Below are positions 24,517 through 32,222 of a stretch of DNA of 34,950 bases, in pieces; within the stretch, counting starts at the first letter, position 1, and each line of letters starts with the position of its first letter. Position numbers and translations under genes: made by a program. The stretch is from NCBI RefSeq assembly GCF_011009555.1, contig NZ_QXHD01000004.1, positions 5,741,414-5,776,363 of the forward strand. The letters run 5' to 3'. This stretch comes from Adonisia turfae CCMR0081. Lineage in GTDB: Bacteria > Cyanobacteriota > Cyanobacteriia > Phormidesmidales > Phormidesmidaceae. The notes beneath the pieces are model-generated. The model saw only the letters and a program-made list of their open reading frames with translations, was not told the DNA's origin and did no database searches.

Positions 24517-25482
24517 ATGAGCTATATGCAACAGAGTGGTAACGCAGCTAGTCTGATTTGGCCGATTACACAACAGGGTAAAAGAATTGCTCAACAGTTT
24601 GCTCAAGAACATACTCAAGCAAGGATTTCTGAGAGGGTGAGACGGAATACCCTGGCAGTTTGGGTAATGCATGATTTTTTAAGTGCTCTAGGTGTCCCCA
24701 CTGATTTGAATCACAGTGATAGTTGGAATCCAGTACTTCAGTTAACAGAAGATGTTGCTGATTTAGTGATTCCCAGGGTAGGCCGCCTGGAATGTCGTCC
24801 CGTTTTGTCAGGGGATATTACCCTGCCTCTGGAAGTTCTCACAGAACGCATTGGTTATGTGGCTGTTGCACTGGATGAAGTAGCAGGTGAAGCTTCACTG
24901 TTAGGCTTTGGTACTGAGGTTTCGTCAACGTATCCGTATTTGAGATTAGCCCAGCTTCGATCCATGGATGACTTGCCAGTACATCTTGACCAAATTGGTC
25001 AAAGCCAATCTGGTCAACTGTCATCTCAGCTAACTTGCCTTGGCCAGTGGTTGGAGGGGCAGGTTGAAGATGGCTGGCAATTAGCAGAAGATTTATTAGC
25101 TCAATATCTATGGGTACCAGCATTTAGGCAAGGCGGGCAGACAGCTCAGAGAGAGACACCTGTCCAGGTAAAACGGGCTAAACCATTAGACTTAAATTTA
25201 ACCTTGGGTACGGAACAGGTTGCGCTGGTGCTTGATGTGCAACAAGAAAGTGCAACAGTTGTGAATATTGCTATGCGTCTCTATCCCATGGGGGAAAACG
25301 TGTATTTGCCTCAGGGACTTATTGTAACGGTGCTAGATGAGGCAGGTACTGTATGTTTAACGGCTCAGGCTCGTAGCGTAGATAATTACCTTCAACTTTA
25401 TTTTCGAGGCTGTCCAGGAGAGCCTTTCACAATCCGCATTGACTTGGACGATGCATCGGTAGTGGAGAACTTTTTGATTTGA
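24517..25482 (+). CDS. DUF1822 family protein
   Basis: The protein has 321 residues. The N-terminal half contains the family landmarks AVWVMHDFLSALGVPTDL, SDSWNP, ADLVIPRVGRLECRPV and a segment on whether the cell can use the value (VAVALDEVAGEASLLGF). The C-terminal part is a beta-rich domain (VALVLDVQQESATVVNIAMRLYP...) found in DUF1822 proteins. No catalytic motif or membrane segment is evident. The family is largely restricted to cyanobacteria and is typically encoded next to a sigma-70-like gene, as here; its function is unknown. The ATG at 24517 is preceded by a weak GGAG (24504-24507) 9 bp upstream. Confidence 0.8.
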   Translation: MSYMQQSGNAASLIWPITQQGKRIAQQFAQEHTQARISERVRRNTLAVWVMHDFLSALGVPTDLNHSDSWNPVLQLTEDVADLVIPRVGRLECRPVLSGDITLPLEVLTERIGYVAVALDEVAGEASLLGFGTEVSSTYPYLRLAQLRSMDDLPVHLDQIGQSQSGQLSSQLTCLGQWLEGQVEDGWQLAEDLLAQYLWVPAFRQGGQTAQRETPVQVKRAKPLDLNLTLGTEQVALVLDVQQESATVVNIAMRLYPMGENVYLPQGLIVTVLDEAGTVCLTAQARSVDNYLQLYFRGCPGEPFTIRIDLDDASVVENFLI

Positions 25483-25531
25483 TTGCTACTCAAATTACAT
25501 CATAGTCAACTCTGGTTTTTGAATAAGATAT

Positions 25532-25562
25532 GAGCCAGCATTCTAATACAGAATGCTGGCTC
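25532..25562. terminator. Bidirectional terminator between DUF1822 and the SAF oxidoreductase
   Basis: GAGCCAGCATTCT (25532-25544) and AGAATGCTGGCTC (25550-25562) form a perfect 13-bp stem with a 5-nt loop, in the 107-bp gap between converging genes. U-tails are weak on both sides. Confidence 0.65.
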
Positions 25563-25589
25563 ACCGATACTTTGTTGTCAAACAGCTTA

Positions 25590-26888
25590 TTAGACAGCTG
25601 CAGTGGCAAAGTAGGAGTCTTGTTCAGATCGCAATTTGTCGCAGAAACGTCCTTCTGGCAAGATAATATCGTCGTAGGTTAAAACGGTATCCTTGGCAAC
25701 AGGACGCTTGAGTTTACAGCCTTCTGCAAGACCCATGGGCAATAAATTTTCTGATAGAGCTACATCAGAATTTTCGCACTGACCGTAGGTCATGTAGTAG
25801 CCGATGCCATCCAGAGTTTCCCCTTCTTTGAGGTCGATTTTGGCTGTCGCCACGACATCCACCATGGGTTTTCCTAGGGGAGCCATGACGGCATCGTTAA
25901 ATAGGGCAGCACGGGCCAAAGAGAGGGGCACCTCAAAATGGCAGATGTGATAAGGGGTATAGAAGCTATATAGGGGACCCTCACCACGTTTGTAGTAGTT
26001 TAGATAGTGCTGATGTTTGGGATCTTCGTTGGTGGCATAAATAAATACACCAGCTGCAGGCTGAGCGCCAACAACATAATCAACTATTCCCCCTAGAGAC
26101 TTCAGCTGGTCTACATCGTATAGGTGGGTCATGTCATCCACATGGCCACGGAAGTCATGGCCTAACATTCCACGCTGGGCGACTTTCATGCCGGTAGCGT
26201 TGGCTACAATTGCCTGCTCAAAAGAGATTTTAGTACCGTCTGCAAAGCTGGTTACCATGTAGGCTGCCTGCTTCCACTTGGCGGCAAAACTCGCCTGAGT
26301 CGTAGGGTTCCGATAGCGGTCTTGGAGGCCTTTAATATTGCCACAGAGGAGAGGCGTAAAGCCAATGCTCTTGACATAGCGATAGAGGTTCATCTCTACA
26401 CCTGGCTGGTCTCCATCACAGTTAGATAGCACAACACCAGCTCGGTCAGCGTAAACCTTAAGCATTGGGCCCACAGTACCATCAAGCTCTGCGTTCATTA
26501 GAACAACATGCTTTTTGTTGTTGATGGCTTCCATCACAATCTGAGCACCAAACTCAATTGTGCCGGTGACTTCTACCAATGCATCGATGTTTTCTGCTTT
26601 GCACAGCAGAGATGCATCTTCGGTGACGGCGGGCTTGCCTTTGTTGATGGCGTCTTCTAGCTCGGCTACCGTTTTAACGGTCTGAAAATGATCAAGGCCA
26701 GCTTCTTCGTAAGCGCGCTTAGCACCGTCTAGACTGCGGTTATAAACAGCTACTAGTTCCATGCCAGGAACGGAGTGGATAATTTGGTTGGCAATGCCGC
26801 GTCCCATAAAGCCTGCACCGATCATGCCCACGCGGACAGGATTGCCTGCTTCTGCACGGGCTTTTAGGGCTGTATCGACAATAATCAT
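25590..26888 (-). CDS. NAD(P)-dependent oxidoreductase with SAF domain (sugar-cluster type)
   Basis: The protein has 432 residues. An N-terminal Rossmann fold has VGMIGAGFMGRGIANQI (GxGxxG, about 20-35) and a homoserine-dehydrogenase-like layout. A central catalytic domain follows (NIKGLQDRYRNPTTQ, GMLGHDFRGHVDDMTHLYD). The C-terminal SAF-like domain is about 360-425 (LLPMGLAEGCKLKRPV... TYDDI). Such proteins occur in surface-polysaccharide clusters beside rfbF, rfbG and rfbC. I infer that it acts on a nucleotide-sugar or sugar-derived intermediate, but the substrate is unknown. It overlaps the upstream rfbC by 4 bp (ATGA), which implies translational coupling. It is the last gene of this minus-strand unit; a perfect hairpin follows. 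Confidence 0.75.
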   Translation of the reverse strand: MIIVDTALKARAEAGNPVRVGMIGAGFMGRGIANQIIHSVPGMELVAVYNRSLDGAKRAYEEAGLDHFQTVKTVAELEDAINKGKPAVTEDASLLCKAENIDALVEVTGTIEFGAQIVMEAINNKKHVVLMNAELDGTVGPMLKVYADRAGVVLSNCDGDQPGVEMNLYRYVKSIGFTPLLCGNIKGLQDRYRNPTTQASFAAKWKQAAYMVTSFADGTKISFEQAIVANATGMKVAQRGMLGHDFRGHVDDMTHLYDVDQLKSLGGIVDYVVGAQPAAGVFIYATNEDPKHQHYLNYYKRGEGPLYSFYTPYHICHFEVPLSLARAALFNDAVMAPLGKPMVDVVATAKIDLKEGETLDGIGYYMTYGQCENSDVALSENLLPMGLAEGCKLKRPVAKDTVLTYDDIILPEGRFCDKLRSEQDSYFATAAV

Positions 26889-27454
26889 GATGGGGCTCCT
26901 ACTGAAACGGGTTGATCACTTTGCTGGTCGGTTAACAGCGGCCAGTTGGCATCTTTGTTAGAAATAGTTGTTACTGGTAAGGGCCAGTCAATGGCTAGTT
27001 TGGGATCGCTGTAACGTAAGCCTCGCTCGTAGCCGGGGGTATAAAATTCGGTAACCTGGTAGGTCACTTCCGCATTGTCGGTCAGGGTTTGGTAGCCGTG
27101 GGCGAACATTTCGGGGACGTATAGCGCACGTCTGTTGTCGGCAGTTAGCTCCACACCGACATGGCATAGGTATGTGGGTGAATCTTTGCGCAGATCAACG
27201 ATAACGTCATAGATTGCGCCTTGAGTGCAGCGTACCAGTTTGGTTTCCGTAGCAGGGGGAATCTGGAAGTGCATGCCCCGCAGGGTGCCTTTTTTGTAGT
27301 TAAAAGACATATTGCACTGGGCTACGACTGGTTTGAGACCCCGCTCTTCAAACTCTTGTGCACAGAAGGTGCGGGCAAAAAATCCTCGATCATCTTTGAG
27401 GAGCTCAAGGTCAATAATATAGACCCCCTGAATGGAGGTTTCGTTAAAAATCAT
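26885..27454 (-). CDS. rfbC: dTDP-4-dehydrorhamnose 3,5-epimerase family protein
   Basis: The protein has 189 residues with a cupin fold. Family motifs are GVYIIDLELLKDDRGFFARTF, the catalytic His in LRGMHFQIPP, TKLVRCTQGAIYDVIVDLR, the Tyr-containing QVTEFYTPGYERGLRYSDP and LAIDWPL. RfbC epimerises C3 and C5 of 4-keto-6-deoxy sugars. In this operon the upstream enzymes make a CDP- rather than dTDP-linked 4-keto sugar, so this member probably acts on the CDP intermediate at C3, C5 or both. The 87-bp gap to rfbG contains a hairpin, and the 4-bp overlap with the next gene couples translation. Strand, order and spacing point to one operon. Confidence 0.88.
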   Translation of the reverse strand: MIFNETSIQGVYIIDLELLKDDRGFFARTFCAQEFEERGLKPVVAQCNMSFNYKKGTLRGMHFQIPPATETKLVRCTQGAIYDVIVDLRKDSPTYLCHVGVELTADNRRALYVPEMFAHGYQTLTDNAEVTYQVTEFYTPGYERGLRYSDPKLAIDWPLPVTTISNKDANWPLLTDQQSDQPVSVGAPS

Positions 27455-27508
27455 AGGTGTCGACTATCTGTGAACAGATACTTATAAAAAAGGTTAGAGC
27501 AATGCATG

Positions 27509-27533
27509 GGAGGATGGCTGTGGCCCACCCTCC
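27509..27533 (-). other. Intercistronic hairpin between rfbG and rfbC
   Basis: Read on the minus strand, GGAGGGTGG and CCATCCTCC form a 9-bp stem with one G-U pair and a 7-nt loop, starting 8 nt after the rfbG stop. A run of T occurs only about 16 nt later, so partial termination or mRNA stabilisation is possible but unproven. Confidence 0.35.
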
Positions 27534-27541
27534 AGATTTAT

Positions 27542-28618
27542 TTAACCTGCTTTCAGTGCTTCATAGCGTTGAATCTGCGCTATGGTCATCTGATGCATGT
27601 CATCTTCCCTGATGTATCCGTGATACCATTCAACGATCCAATCTAGAGTTGTTGCTAGATCTAGTTTTGGTGCCCACTTGAGACGACTTTTCGCTTTGGA
27701 GCAGTCTAACTTAAGATACGTTGCTTCGTGGGGATTAACTTTGGTGTCTAGTTGCCAACTAGCACCATCTCCCCACAGTTGAGTTAACTGTTCTGTAATC
27801 CAGGATACGGGGCGGGCATCGCTGTCGTTAGGGCCAAAGTTCCAGCCTTCTGCTAAGTCAGTGCCACTGTCCCACATCTGCTCCGCTAGGGTCATGTAGC
27901 CGTTGAGGGGCTCTAGCACATGCTGCCAGGGACGAATTGCATTTGGGCTACGGATCAGGACAGGCTCACCGGCGATAATGGCGCGAATAATATCAGGAAT
28001 TAGGCGGTCACCGGCCCAGTCTCCACCACCAATGACATTACCCGCTCTGACGCTGGACAAACCGACGCCGTGCTCAGCGTAGTTGTCTTTGTTGAAGTAG
28101 GAATTGCGATAAGCAGAGGCAACTAACTCAGCACATCCCTTACTGTTGGAATAAGGATCGTGCCCTCCCATGGCTTCATTTTCGCGATAACCCCAAACCC
28201 ATTCCCGGTTTTCGTAGCATTTGTCGCTGGTAATGTTTACGACTACACGGGTACTATCGGTTTGCCGTACAGCTTCTAGCAGGTGAACGGTGCCCATGAC
28301 ATTGGTGGCATAGGTCTCTACAGGATTTTTGTAGGAGTAGCGCACCAGTGGCTGAGCCGCCATATGGAAAATAATCTCGGGTTTGTGGGATGCGATCGCA
28401 TCTTGCAAACTCACCAGATCTCTCACATCGCCTTCAATGGACATCATGCCATTGCCCACCTTCGCCACCTCAAACAGACTCGGTGAGGTAGGAGGATTCA
28501 ACGCATAGCCAACAACTTCAGCCCCGAGTTGTTGCAACCAGAGAGATAACCAACTACCCTTAAATCCTGTGTGACCAGTTACAAAAACTCGCTTACCGCG
28601 CCAAAAATCAGCATTCAT
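27542..28618 (-). CDS. rfbG: CDP-glucose 4,6-dehydratase
   Basis: The protein has 358 residues, an extended short-chain dehydrogenase. It converts CDP-D-glucose to CDP-4-keto-6-deoxy-D-glucose using bound NAD+. Visible motifs are VTGHTGFKGSWLSLWL (nucleotide loop, about 13-28), HMAAQPLVRYSY, the catalytic NITSDKCYEN and DPYSNSKGCAEL (Tyr/Lys, YSNSK), and a C-terminal sugar-nucleotide region with RPWQHVLEPL. FKGSW and the YSNSK variant are typical of RfbG rather than of RmlB. It follows rfbF by 150 bp on the minus strand and supplies the substrate for the downstream epimerase. Confidence 0.93.
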   Translation of the reverse strand: MNADFWRGKRVFVTGHTGFKGSWLSLWLQQLGAEVVGYALNPPTSPSLFEVAKVGNGMMSIEGDVRDLVSLQDAIASHKPEIIFHMAAQPLVRYSYKNPVETYATNVMGTVHLLEAVRQTDSTRVVVNITSDKCYENREWVWGYRENEAMGGHDPYSNSKGCAELVASAYRNSYFNKDNYAEHGVGLSSVRAGNVIGGGDWAGDRLIPDIIRAIIAGEPVLIRSPNAIRPWQHVLEPLNGYMTLAEQMWDSGTDLAEGWNFGPNDSDARPVSWITEQLTQLWGDGASWQLDTKVNPHEATYLKLDCSKAKSRLKWAPKLDLATTLDWIVEWYHGYIREDDMHQMTIAQIQRYEALKAG

Positions 28619-28768
28619 AACTGTTCCTTCAATACAGTAAAAAATCTAATGTTGCCGACATACGACAATGAAAAACTCGTGCAGGAGCGCTAAGTCGTTA
28701 GTAGACTTAGGCTCCTAGGTAAGAAAGACTGAGCTCTGGTGTAGATATCAGTCTTAGATATTTATGGG

Positions 28769-29542
28769 TTACCAGCTCTTCCAAGGTGCTTCATTAGCCT
28801 GCCAAAGCTTTTCTAGGTAGCGCTTGTCCCGGAGGGTATCCATGGGCTGCCAGAAACCATCATGCTTATAGGCCGAAAGCTCTTCCATGTGGGCTAGCTT
28901 TTGCAGGGGCTCCTTCTCCCAAGAGATTGAGTCATCGTCAATGTAGTCAATGACTTGAGGATTAAGGACAAAAAAGCCACCGTTGATCCAGGCACCGTCG
29001 CCTTCAGGCTTCTCATGGAACTTGGTGATCTTAGTTTGCTCTTGACCTAGGGAAATAGCACCAAATCTGCCAGGAGGCTGAACAGCTGTCAATGTCGCCA
29101 ATGTTCCCTGTTGCTTGTGGAATTCGATGAGCTCAGTCACGTTCACACTGGAAACGCCGTCCCCGTAGGTAAAGCAGAAATCTTCACTGCCAAGATGCTC
29201 TCTTACCCGCTTGAGACGACCACCGGTCATGGTGGAATCACCCGTGTCCACTAGAGTTACACGCCAGGGCTCTGCTTTACCTGCATGAACATTCATTTGG
29301 TTAAACCGCATGTCAAAGGTGACATCTGACATGTGGAGGAAATAATTAGCAAAATATTCCTTGATGACATAGCCCTTATAACCACAGCAGACAATAAAGT
29401 CATTAATCCCGTGTTGGGAATAGATCTTCATGATGTGCCAAAGAATGGGCTTACCACCAATCTCGACCATAGGTTTCGGTTTAATAGCGGTTTCTTCGCT
29501 GAGACGAGTCCCCAAACCACCAGCTAGAATGACAGCTTTCAT
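28769..29542 (-). CDS. rfbF: Glucose-1-phosphate cytidylyltransferase
   Basis: The protein has 257 residues from the ATG at 29542, the family length. It makes CDP-glucose from CTP and glucose-1-phosphate. Motifs are MKAVILAGGLGTRLSEET (nucleotide loop), KPKPMVEIGGKPILWHIMK, FCFTYGDGVSSV (metal Asp) and WINGGFFVLNP. The frame extends to an ATG at 29584 with 14 extra residues that the family does not have. The gene heads the minus-strand rfbF-rfbG-rfbC-SAF unit. No rfbH (3-dehydratase) gene follows, so a 3-deoxy sugar is not predicted from these genes. Confidence 0.93.
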   Translation of the reverse strand: MKAVILAGGLGTRLSEETAIKPKPMVEIGGKPILWHIMKIYSQHGINDFIVCCGYKGYVIKEYFANYFLHMSDVTFDMRFNQMNVHAGKAEPWRVTLVDTGDSTMTGGRLKRVREHLGSEDFCFTYGDGVSSVNVTELIEFHKQQGTLATLTAVQPPGRFGAISLGQEQTKITKFHEKPEGDGAWINGGFFVLNPQVIDYIDDDSISWEKEPLQKLAHMEELSAYKHDGFWQPMDTLRDKRYLEKLWQANEAPWKSW

Positions 29543-29584
29543 ATAGTTAATAGTTAATAAATTAACGAACACCTTTGATGACAT

Positions 29585-30051
29585 TAATGGCGTACTGACA
29601 TAACAAACACCATTGGCAAGTGGGCTTCTTTAACGAAACTCCATATACAACAGATCATCCATAAAGGAGTGATAGAAAAATGCCTGTTCAGCACTTTATG
29701 TTTAACTCCTGAAGTCCTGTCTCGTCCGGAACCTTATGTAGCTTTACCAGTCCCTCACTTTCCCTAGGTGGGTCAATGTATTGACTGATGAGCTGCTCGA
29801 TATGTACTTTTATCAAGACTTGGGTTCTGATTGTCTGACCAACTATCCCTGAAGACTTGGTCAAGAAAAAATCAATGTATCTCCGATGTATTGTTCACTA
29901 CACTGATACGCCTAATTCAAGGGTTCCCCGAAAATCAAAGAATTCTTGATTCTTTAATAAAGCAAGAACGTATAAAGAATAGTTGTTTAAACACCCACGA
30001 GGCGTGGACGGTGACTCAGTCACCGCCCACGCCTCGTGCACTTGTTTTTTA
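29585..30051. other. Gene-free spacer upstream of rfbF, with a 10-codon mini-ORF
   Basis: The spacer contains no convincing gene. On the plus strand AAAGGAG (29663-29669) precedes a 10-codon ORF, MPVQHFMFNS (29680-29712). AGGAGT (29665-29670) is complementary to ACTCCT (29705-29710) at the ORF end, so a small plus-strand transcript is conceivable. A strong hairpin with a U-tail closes the spacer on the plus strand. A 74-codon frame at 29831-30055 has no domain and is not called. Confidence 0.3.
29996..30038. terminator. Long hairpin downstream of the RNase D-like gene
   Basis: CACGAGGCGTGG (29996-30007) and CGGTGAC (30009-30015) pair with GTCACCG (30019-30025) and CCACGCCTCGTG (30027-30038). 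The result is 19 bp with one A-C mismatch and a 3-nt loop. On the plus strand TTGTTTTTT follows at once. It also begins 14 nt after the rnd stop on the minus strand, so it may terminate both ways. Confidence 0.7.
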
Positions 30052-30675
30052 CTAGTGCTCAAAAATATTTGGATACTGGTGTAGATCCAACTGGATAAAG
30101 GTGGGCAAACACTGGAAACAGGCCTCGGCCAGGTGCCACCGTCCTTCCCGCTGGAGCATTAGCGTGAGTTGCTTTGACAGTTCATGGAGATAACGAACGT
30201 CGTTAGCGGCATAGGCTAACTGCTCATCGCTTAGATCCTGCACATTTCCCCAGTCAGAGCTTTGGGCACTCTTATCAAGTTCTACACCAGCGATTTCTTT
30301 GACGAGTTCCTTCAAGCCGTGTCGAGGACTGTAGGTGCGAGCTAGTTTGCTGGCAATTTTGGTGCAGAATACTGGGCTCACATCAATGCATAGATGGTGT
30401 TTGAGTGTGGCCATGTCAAACCGAGCGAAATGAAAAATCTTGAGAATACTGGAGGTTTCGAGCAGTAATTTTAGGTTGGGGGCGCTGGTTTGTCCCCGTT
30501 CGATGCGCACCGCTGATGTGTACCCGGTAGTATCACAGAGTTGCACTAGACATAGCCGATCGCGTAGGGGGTTAAGCCCCATGGTTTCAGTATCGATAGC
30601 GATGGCATCGGATGATAAATAACGTTCCAGTAGCGACTTGGGAATGTCGCGATCGCAAACCTCAAAGTTTTCCAA
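30052..30675 (-). CDS. rnd: RNase D-like 3'-5' exonuclease (DEDDy family)
   Basis: The protein has 207 residues. Catalytic residues of DEDDy exonucleases are visible: D28 and E30 in AIDTET, D87 in FHFARFD, Y155 and D159 in YAANDVRYL. It is a single exonuclease domain without the two HRDC domains of E. coli RNase D; this short form is common outside the gamma-proteobacteria. It probably trims RNA 3' ends, such as tRNA precursors, but could act on DNA. ATG start; the gene is preceded by the inverted repeat that lies between it and trpB. Confidence 0.85.
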   Translation of the reverse strand: MENFEVCDRDIPKSLLERYLSSDAIAIDTETMGLNPLRDRLCLVQLCDTTGYTSAVRIERGQTSAPNLKLLLETSSILKIFHFARFDMATLKHHLCIDVSPVFCTKIASKLARTYSPRHGLKELVKEIAGVELDKSAQSSDWGNVQDLSDEQLAYAANDVRYLHELSKQLTLMLQREGRWHLAEACFQCLPTFIQLDLHQYPNIFEH

Positions 30676-30716
30676 GTTAAGAATTTCCTGTGATTACATC
30701 AGCATTTAGAGTACTG

Positions 30717-30806
30717 GAGTGTTGAGTGATAGATTTGCGTTACGGTGCGCCGCTAAGGTGTTAGCCAGCTAAACCCCTAACATTCAAAATCCACCACTCA
30801 ACACTC
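30717..30806. repeat. Inverted repeat between rnd and trpB
   Basis: GAGTGTTGAGTG (30717-30728) has a perfect inverted copy CACTCAACACTC (30795-30806), and the match continues inward with two mismatches to about 20 bp. The 66-bp interior contains a small palindrome, TTAGCCAGCTAA. It may be a miniature mobile-element remnant or a dispersed cyanobacterial repeat; no target-site duplication is evident. Confidence 0.45.
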
Positions 30807-30815
30807 AAACGTTCT

Positions 30816-32072
30816 CTAACTATCAAACTTCAGCACTTTAGCGACAGTCTGCACATCCTTATCGCCTCGTCCAGAGCAATTAAGCACAATTTTTGGACTG
30901 CCGTCTAACTGAGGGCAGAGCTTTTCAAGATAGGCAAAGGCGTGGGCTGTTTCCAGGGCTGGAATAATGCCTTCCCGTTGCGACAGCAGCTGAAAAGCAT
31001 CCAGGGCTTCTTGATCGGTGACTCCGTAGTATTCTGCACGGCCAATTTCCTTCAGATAGCTGTGCTCAGGACCAACACCGGGGTAGTCAAGACCGGCGCT
31101 GATGGAGTGGGGTTCGATCACCTGGCCATCGCCATCTTGCAGTAGGAAGCTCATGGCTCCATGGAGCACACCCACCCGCCCTGCGGTGAGGGTGGCTGCA
31201 TGTTTACCTGTGCTTACACCTTCACCGGAGGCTTCTATGCCAATCATGCGTACAGAGGGCTCATTGATGAAATCATGGAATAGCCCCATGGCATTGGAGC
31301 CACCACCGACACAGGCAACCAAAATATCGGGTAGCCCCCCCCATTTTTCCTGGCACTGGGTCCGGGTTTCTTGGCCGATGATGGCGTGGAATTCGCGCAC
31401 AATCATGGGGTAAGGGTGGGGGCCAGCCACCGAGCCCAAAATGTAGTGGGTGCTCTCCACGTTGGTAACCCAGTCGCGAATCGCTTCAGAGGTGGCATCT
31501 TTGAGGGTGCCGGTGCCGGAGCTAACGGGCTGTACCGTGGCTCCCATCAGGCGCATACGGAATACGTTTAGGGCTTGGCGTTCCATGTCATGAACGCCCA
31601 TATAAATCACACATGCGATGCCAAACCGGGCGCAGACGGTGGCTGTGGCCACACCATGCTGACCGGCACCGGTTTCAGCAATAATGCGCTTTTTGCCCAT
31701 ACGCTTGGCTAGCAAAACCTGGCCAAGGGCGTTGTTGATTTTGTGAGCTCCAGTGTGGTTCAGGTCTTCGCGCTTGAGATAGATCTGCGGGCCGCTGCCG
31801 TCGGGGCGGGCATAGTATTCGGTGAGGCGCTCTGCAAAATATAGGGGATTGGCTCGACCGACGTAATCCTTTAGCAGTCCGTTGAGCTCTGCCTGAAAGC
31901 CAGCTTCATCGCGGTAGGCATAAAACGCTTCCTCCAGCTCCACTAGGGCAGGCATCAGAGTTTCAGGAACATACTTACCGCCAAAGCGGCCAAAGCGGCC
32001 TAATTTATCGGGGCGCACCTCAGGTGCGGTCAGTTCGGCAGAAACGGAAGAAGAAAGCGGAGTGGCTGTCAC
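30816..32072 (-). CDS. trpB: Tryptophan synthase beta chain
   Basis: The protein has 418 residues. It makes tryptophan from indole and serine with PLP, working with TrpA (not in this window). Key features are GRFGRFGGKYVPETLMPAL near the start, the PLP Lys K111 in LNHTGAHKINNALGQ, the catalytic Glu E133 in IAETGAGQHG, and the phosphate-binding GGGSNAMG. It is the TrpB1 type. The start is GTG at 32070-32072 with no Shine-Dalgarno; homologues I recall begin with a similar Thr-rich N-terminus. The gene is divergent from aroE, which also serves aromatic synthesis. A TATAAT (minus strand, 32167-32172) lies about 95 bp upstream. No leader-peptide attenuator like that of aroF is evident. Confidence 0.95.
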   Translation of the reverse strand: MTATPLSSSVSAELTAPEVRPDKLGRFGRFGGKYVPETLMPALVELEEAFYAYRDEAGFQAELNGLLKDYVGRANPLYFAERLTEYYARPDGSGPQIYLKREDLNHTGAHKINNALGQVLLAKRMGKKRIIAETGAGQHGVATATVCARFGIACVIYMGVHDMERQALNVFRMRLMGATVQPVSSGTGTLKDATSEAIRDWVTNVESTHYILGSVAGPHPYPMIVREFHAIIGQETRTQCQEKWGGLPDILVACVGGGSNAMGLFHDFINEPSVRMIGIEASGEGVSTGKHAATLTAGRVGVLHGAMSFLLQDGDGQVIEPHSISAGLDYPGVGPEHSYLKEIGRAEYYGVTDQEALDAFQLLSQREGIIPALETAHAFAYLEKLCPQLDGSPKIVLNCSGRGDKDVQTVAKVLKFDS

Positions 32073-32166
32073 GGTGGTTGCGAGTTAAATCGGGTGATTG
32101 GTAAGCAGGCTTGAACCTGGTGAAAACGTTGGGAAACGTCAGATTTCTTGCCAGGCAGCAGGTTTC

Positions 32167-32172
32167 ATTATA
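32167..32172 (-). promoter_or_regulatory. Candidate -10 element of trpB
   Basis: A consensus TATAAT on the minus strand would place the trpB start of transcription near 32160, giving a leader of about 88 nt. No good -35 sequence is seen at the expected spacing. Confidence 0.3.
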
Positions 32173-32222
32173 AGTAATTGGGAGCGCTACGCATCTTAGA
32201 CGATTCACAACGTAAACCTGTG

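Noticed and set aside
29831..30055. 74-codon plus-strand frame upstream of rnd
   Set aside because: No domain or ribosome site; it runs through the strong hairpin and overlaps the rnd stop.
32139..32168. Minus-strand 9-codon ORF MKPAAWQEI upstream of trpB as a Trp leader peptide
   Set aside because: It has only one Trp codon, the hairpin after it is 5 bp, and its ATG overlaps the candidate TATAAT, so it may not even be transcribed.
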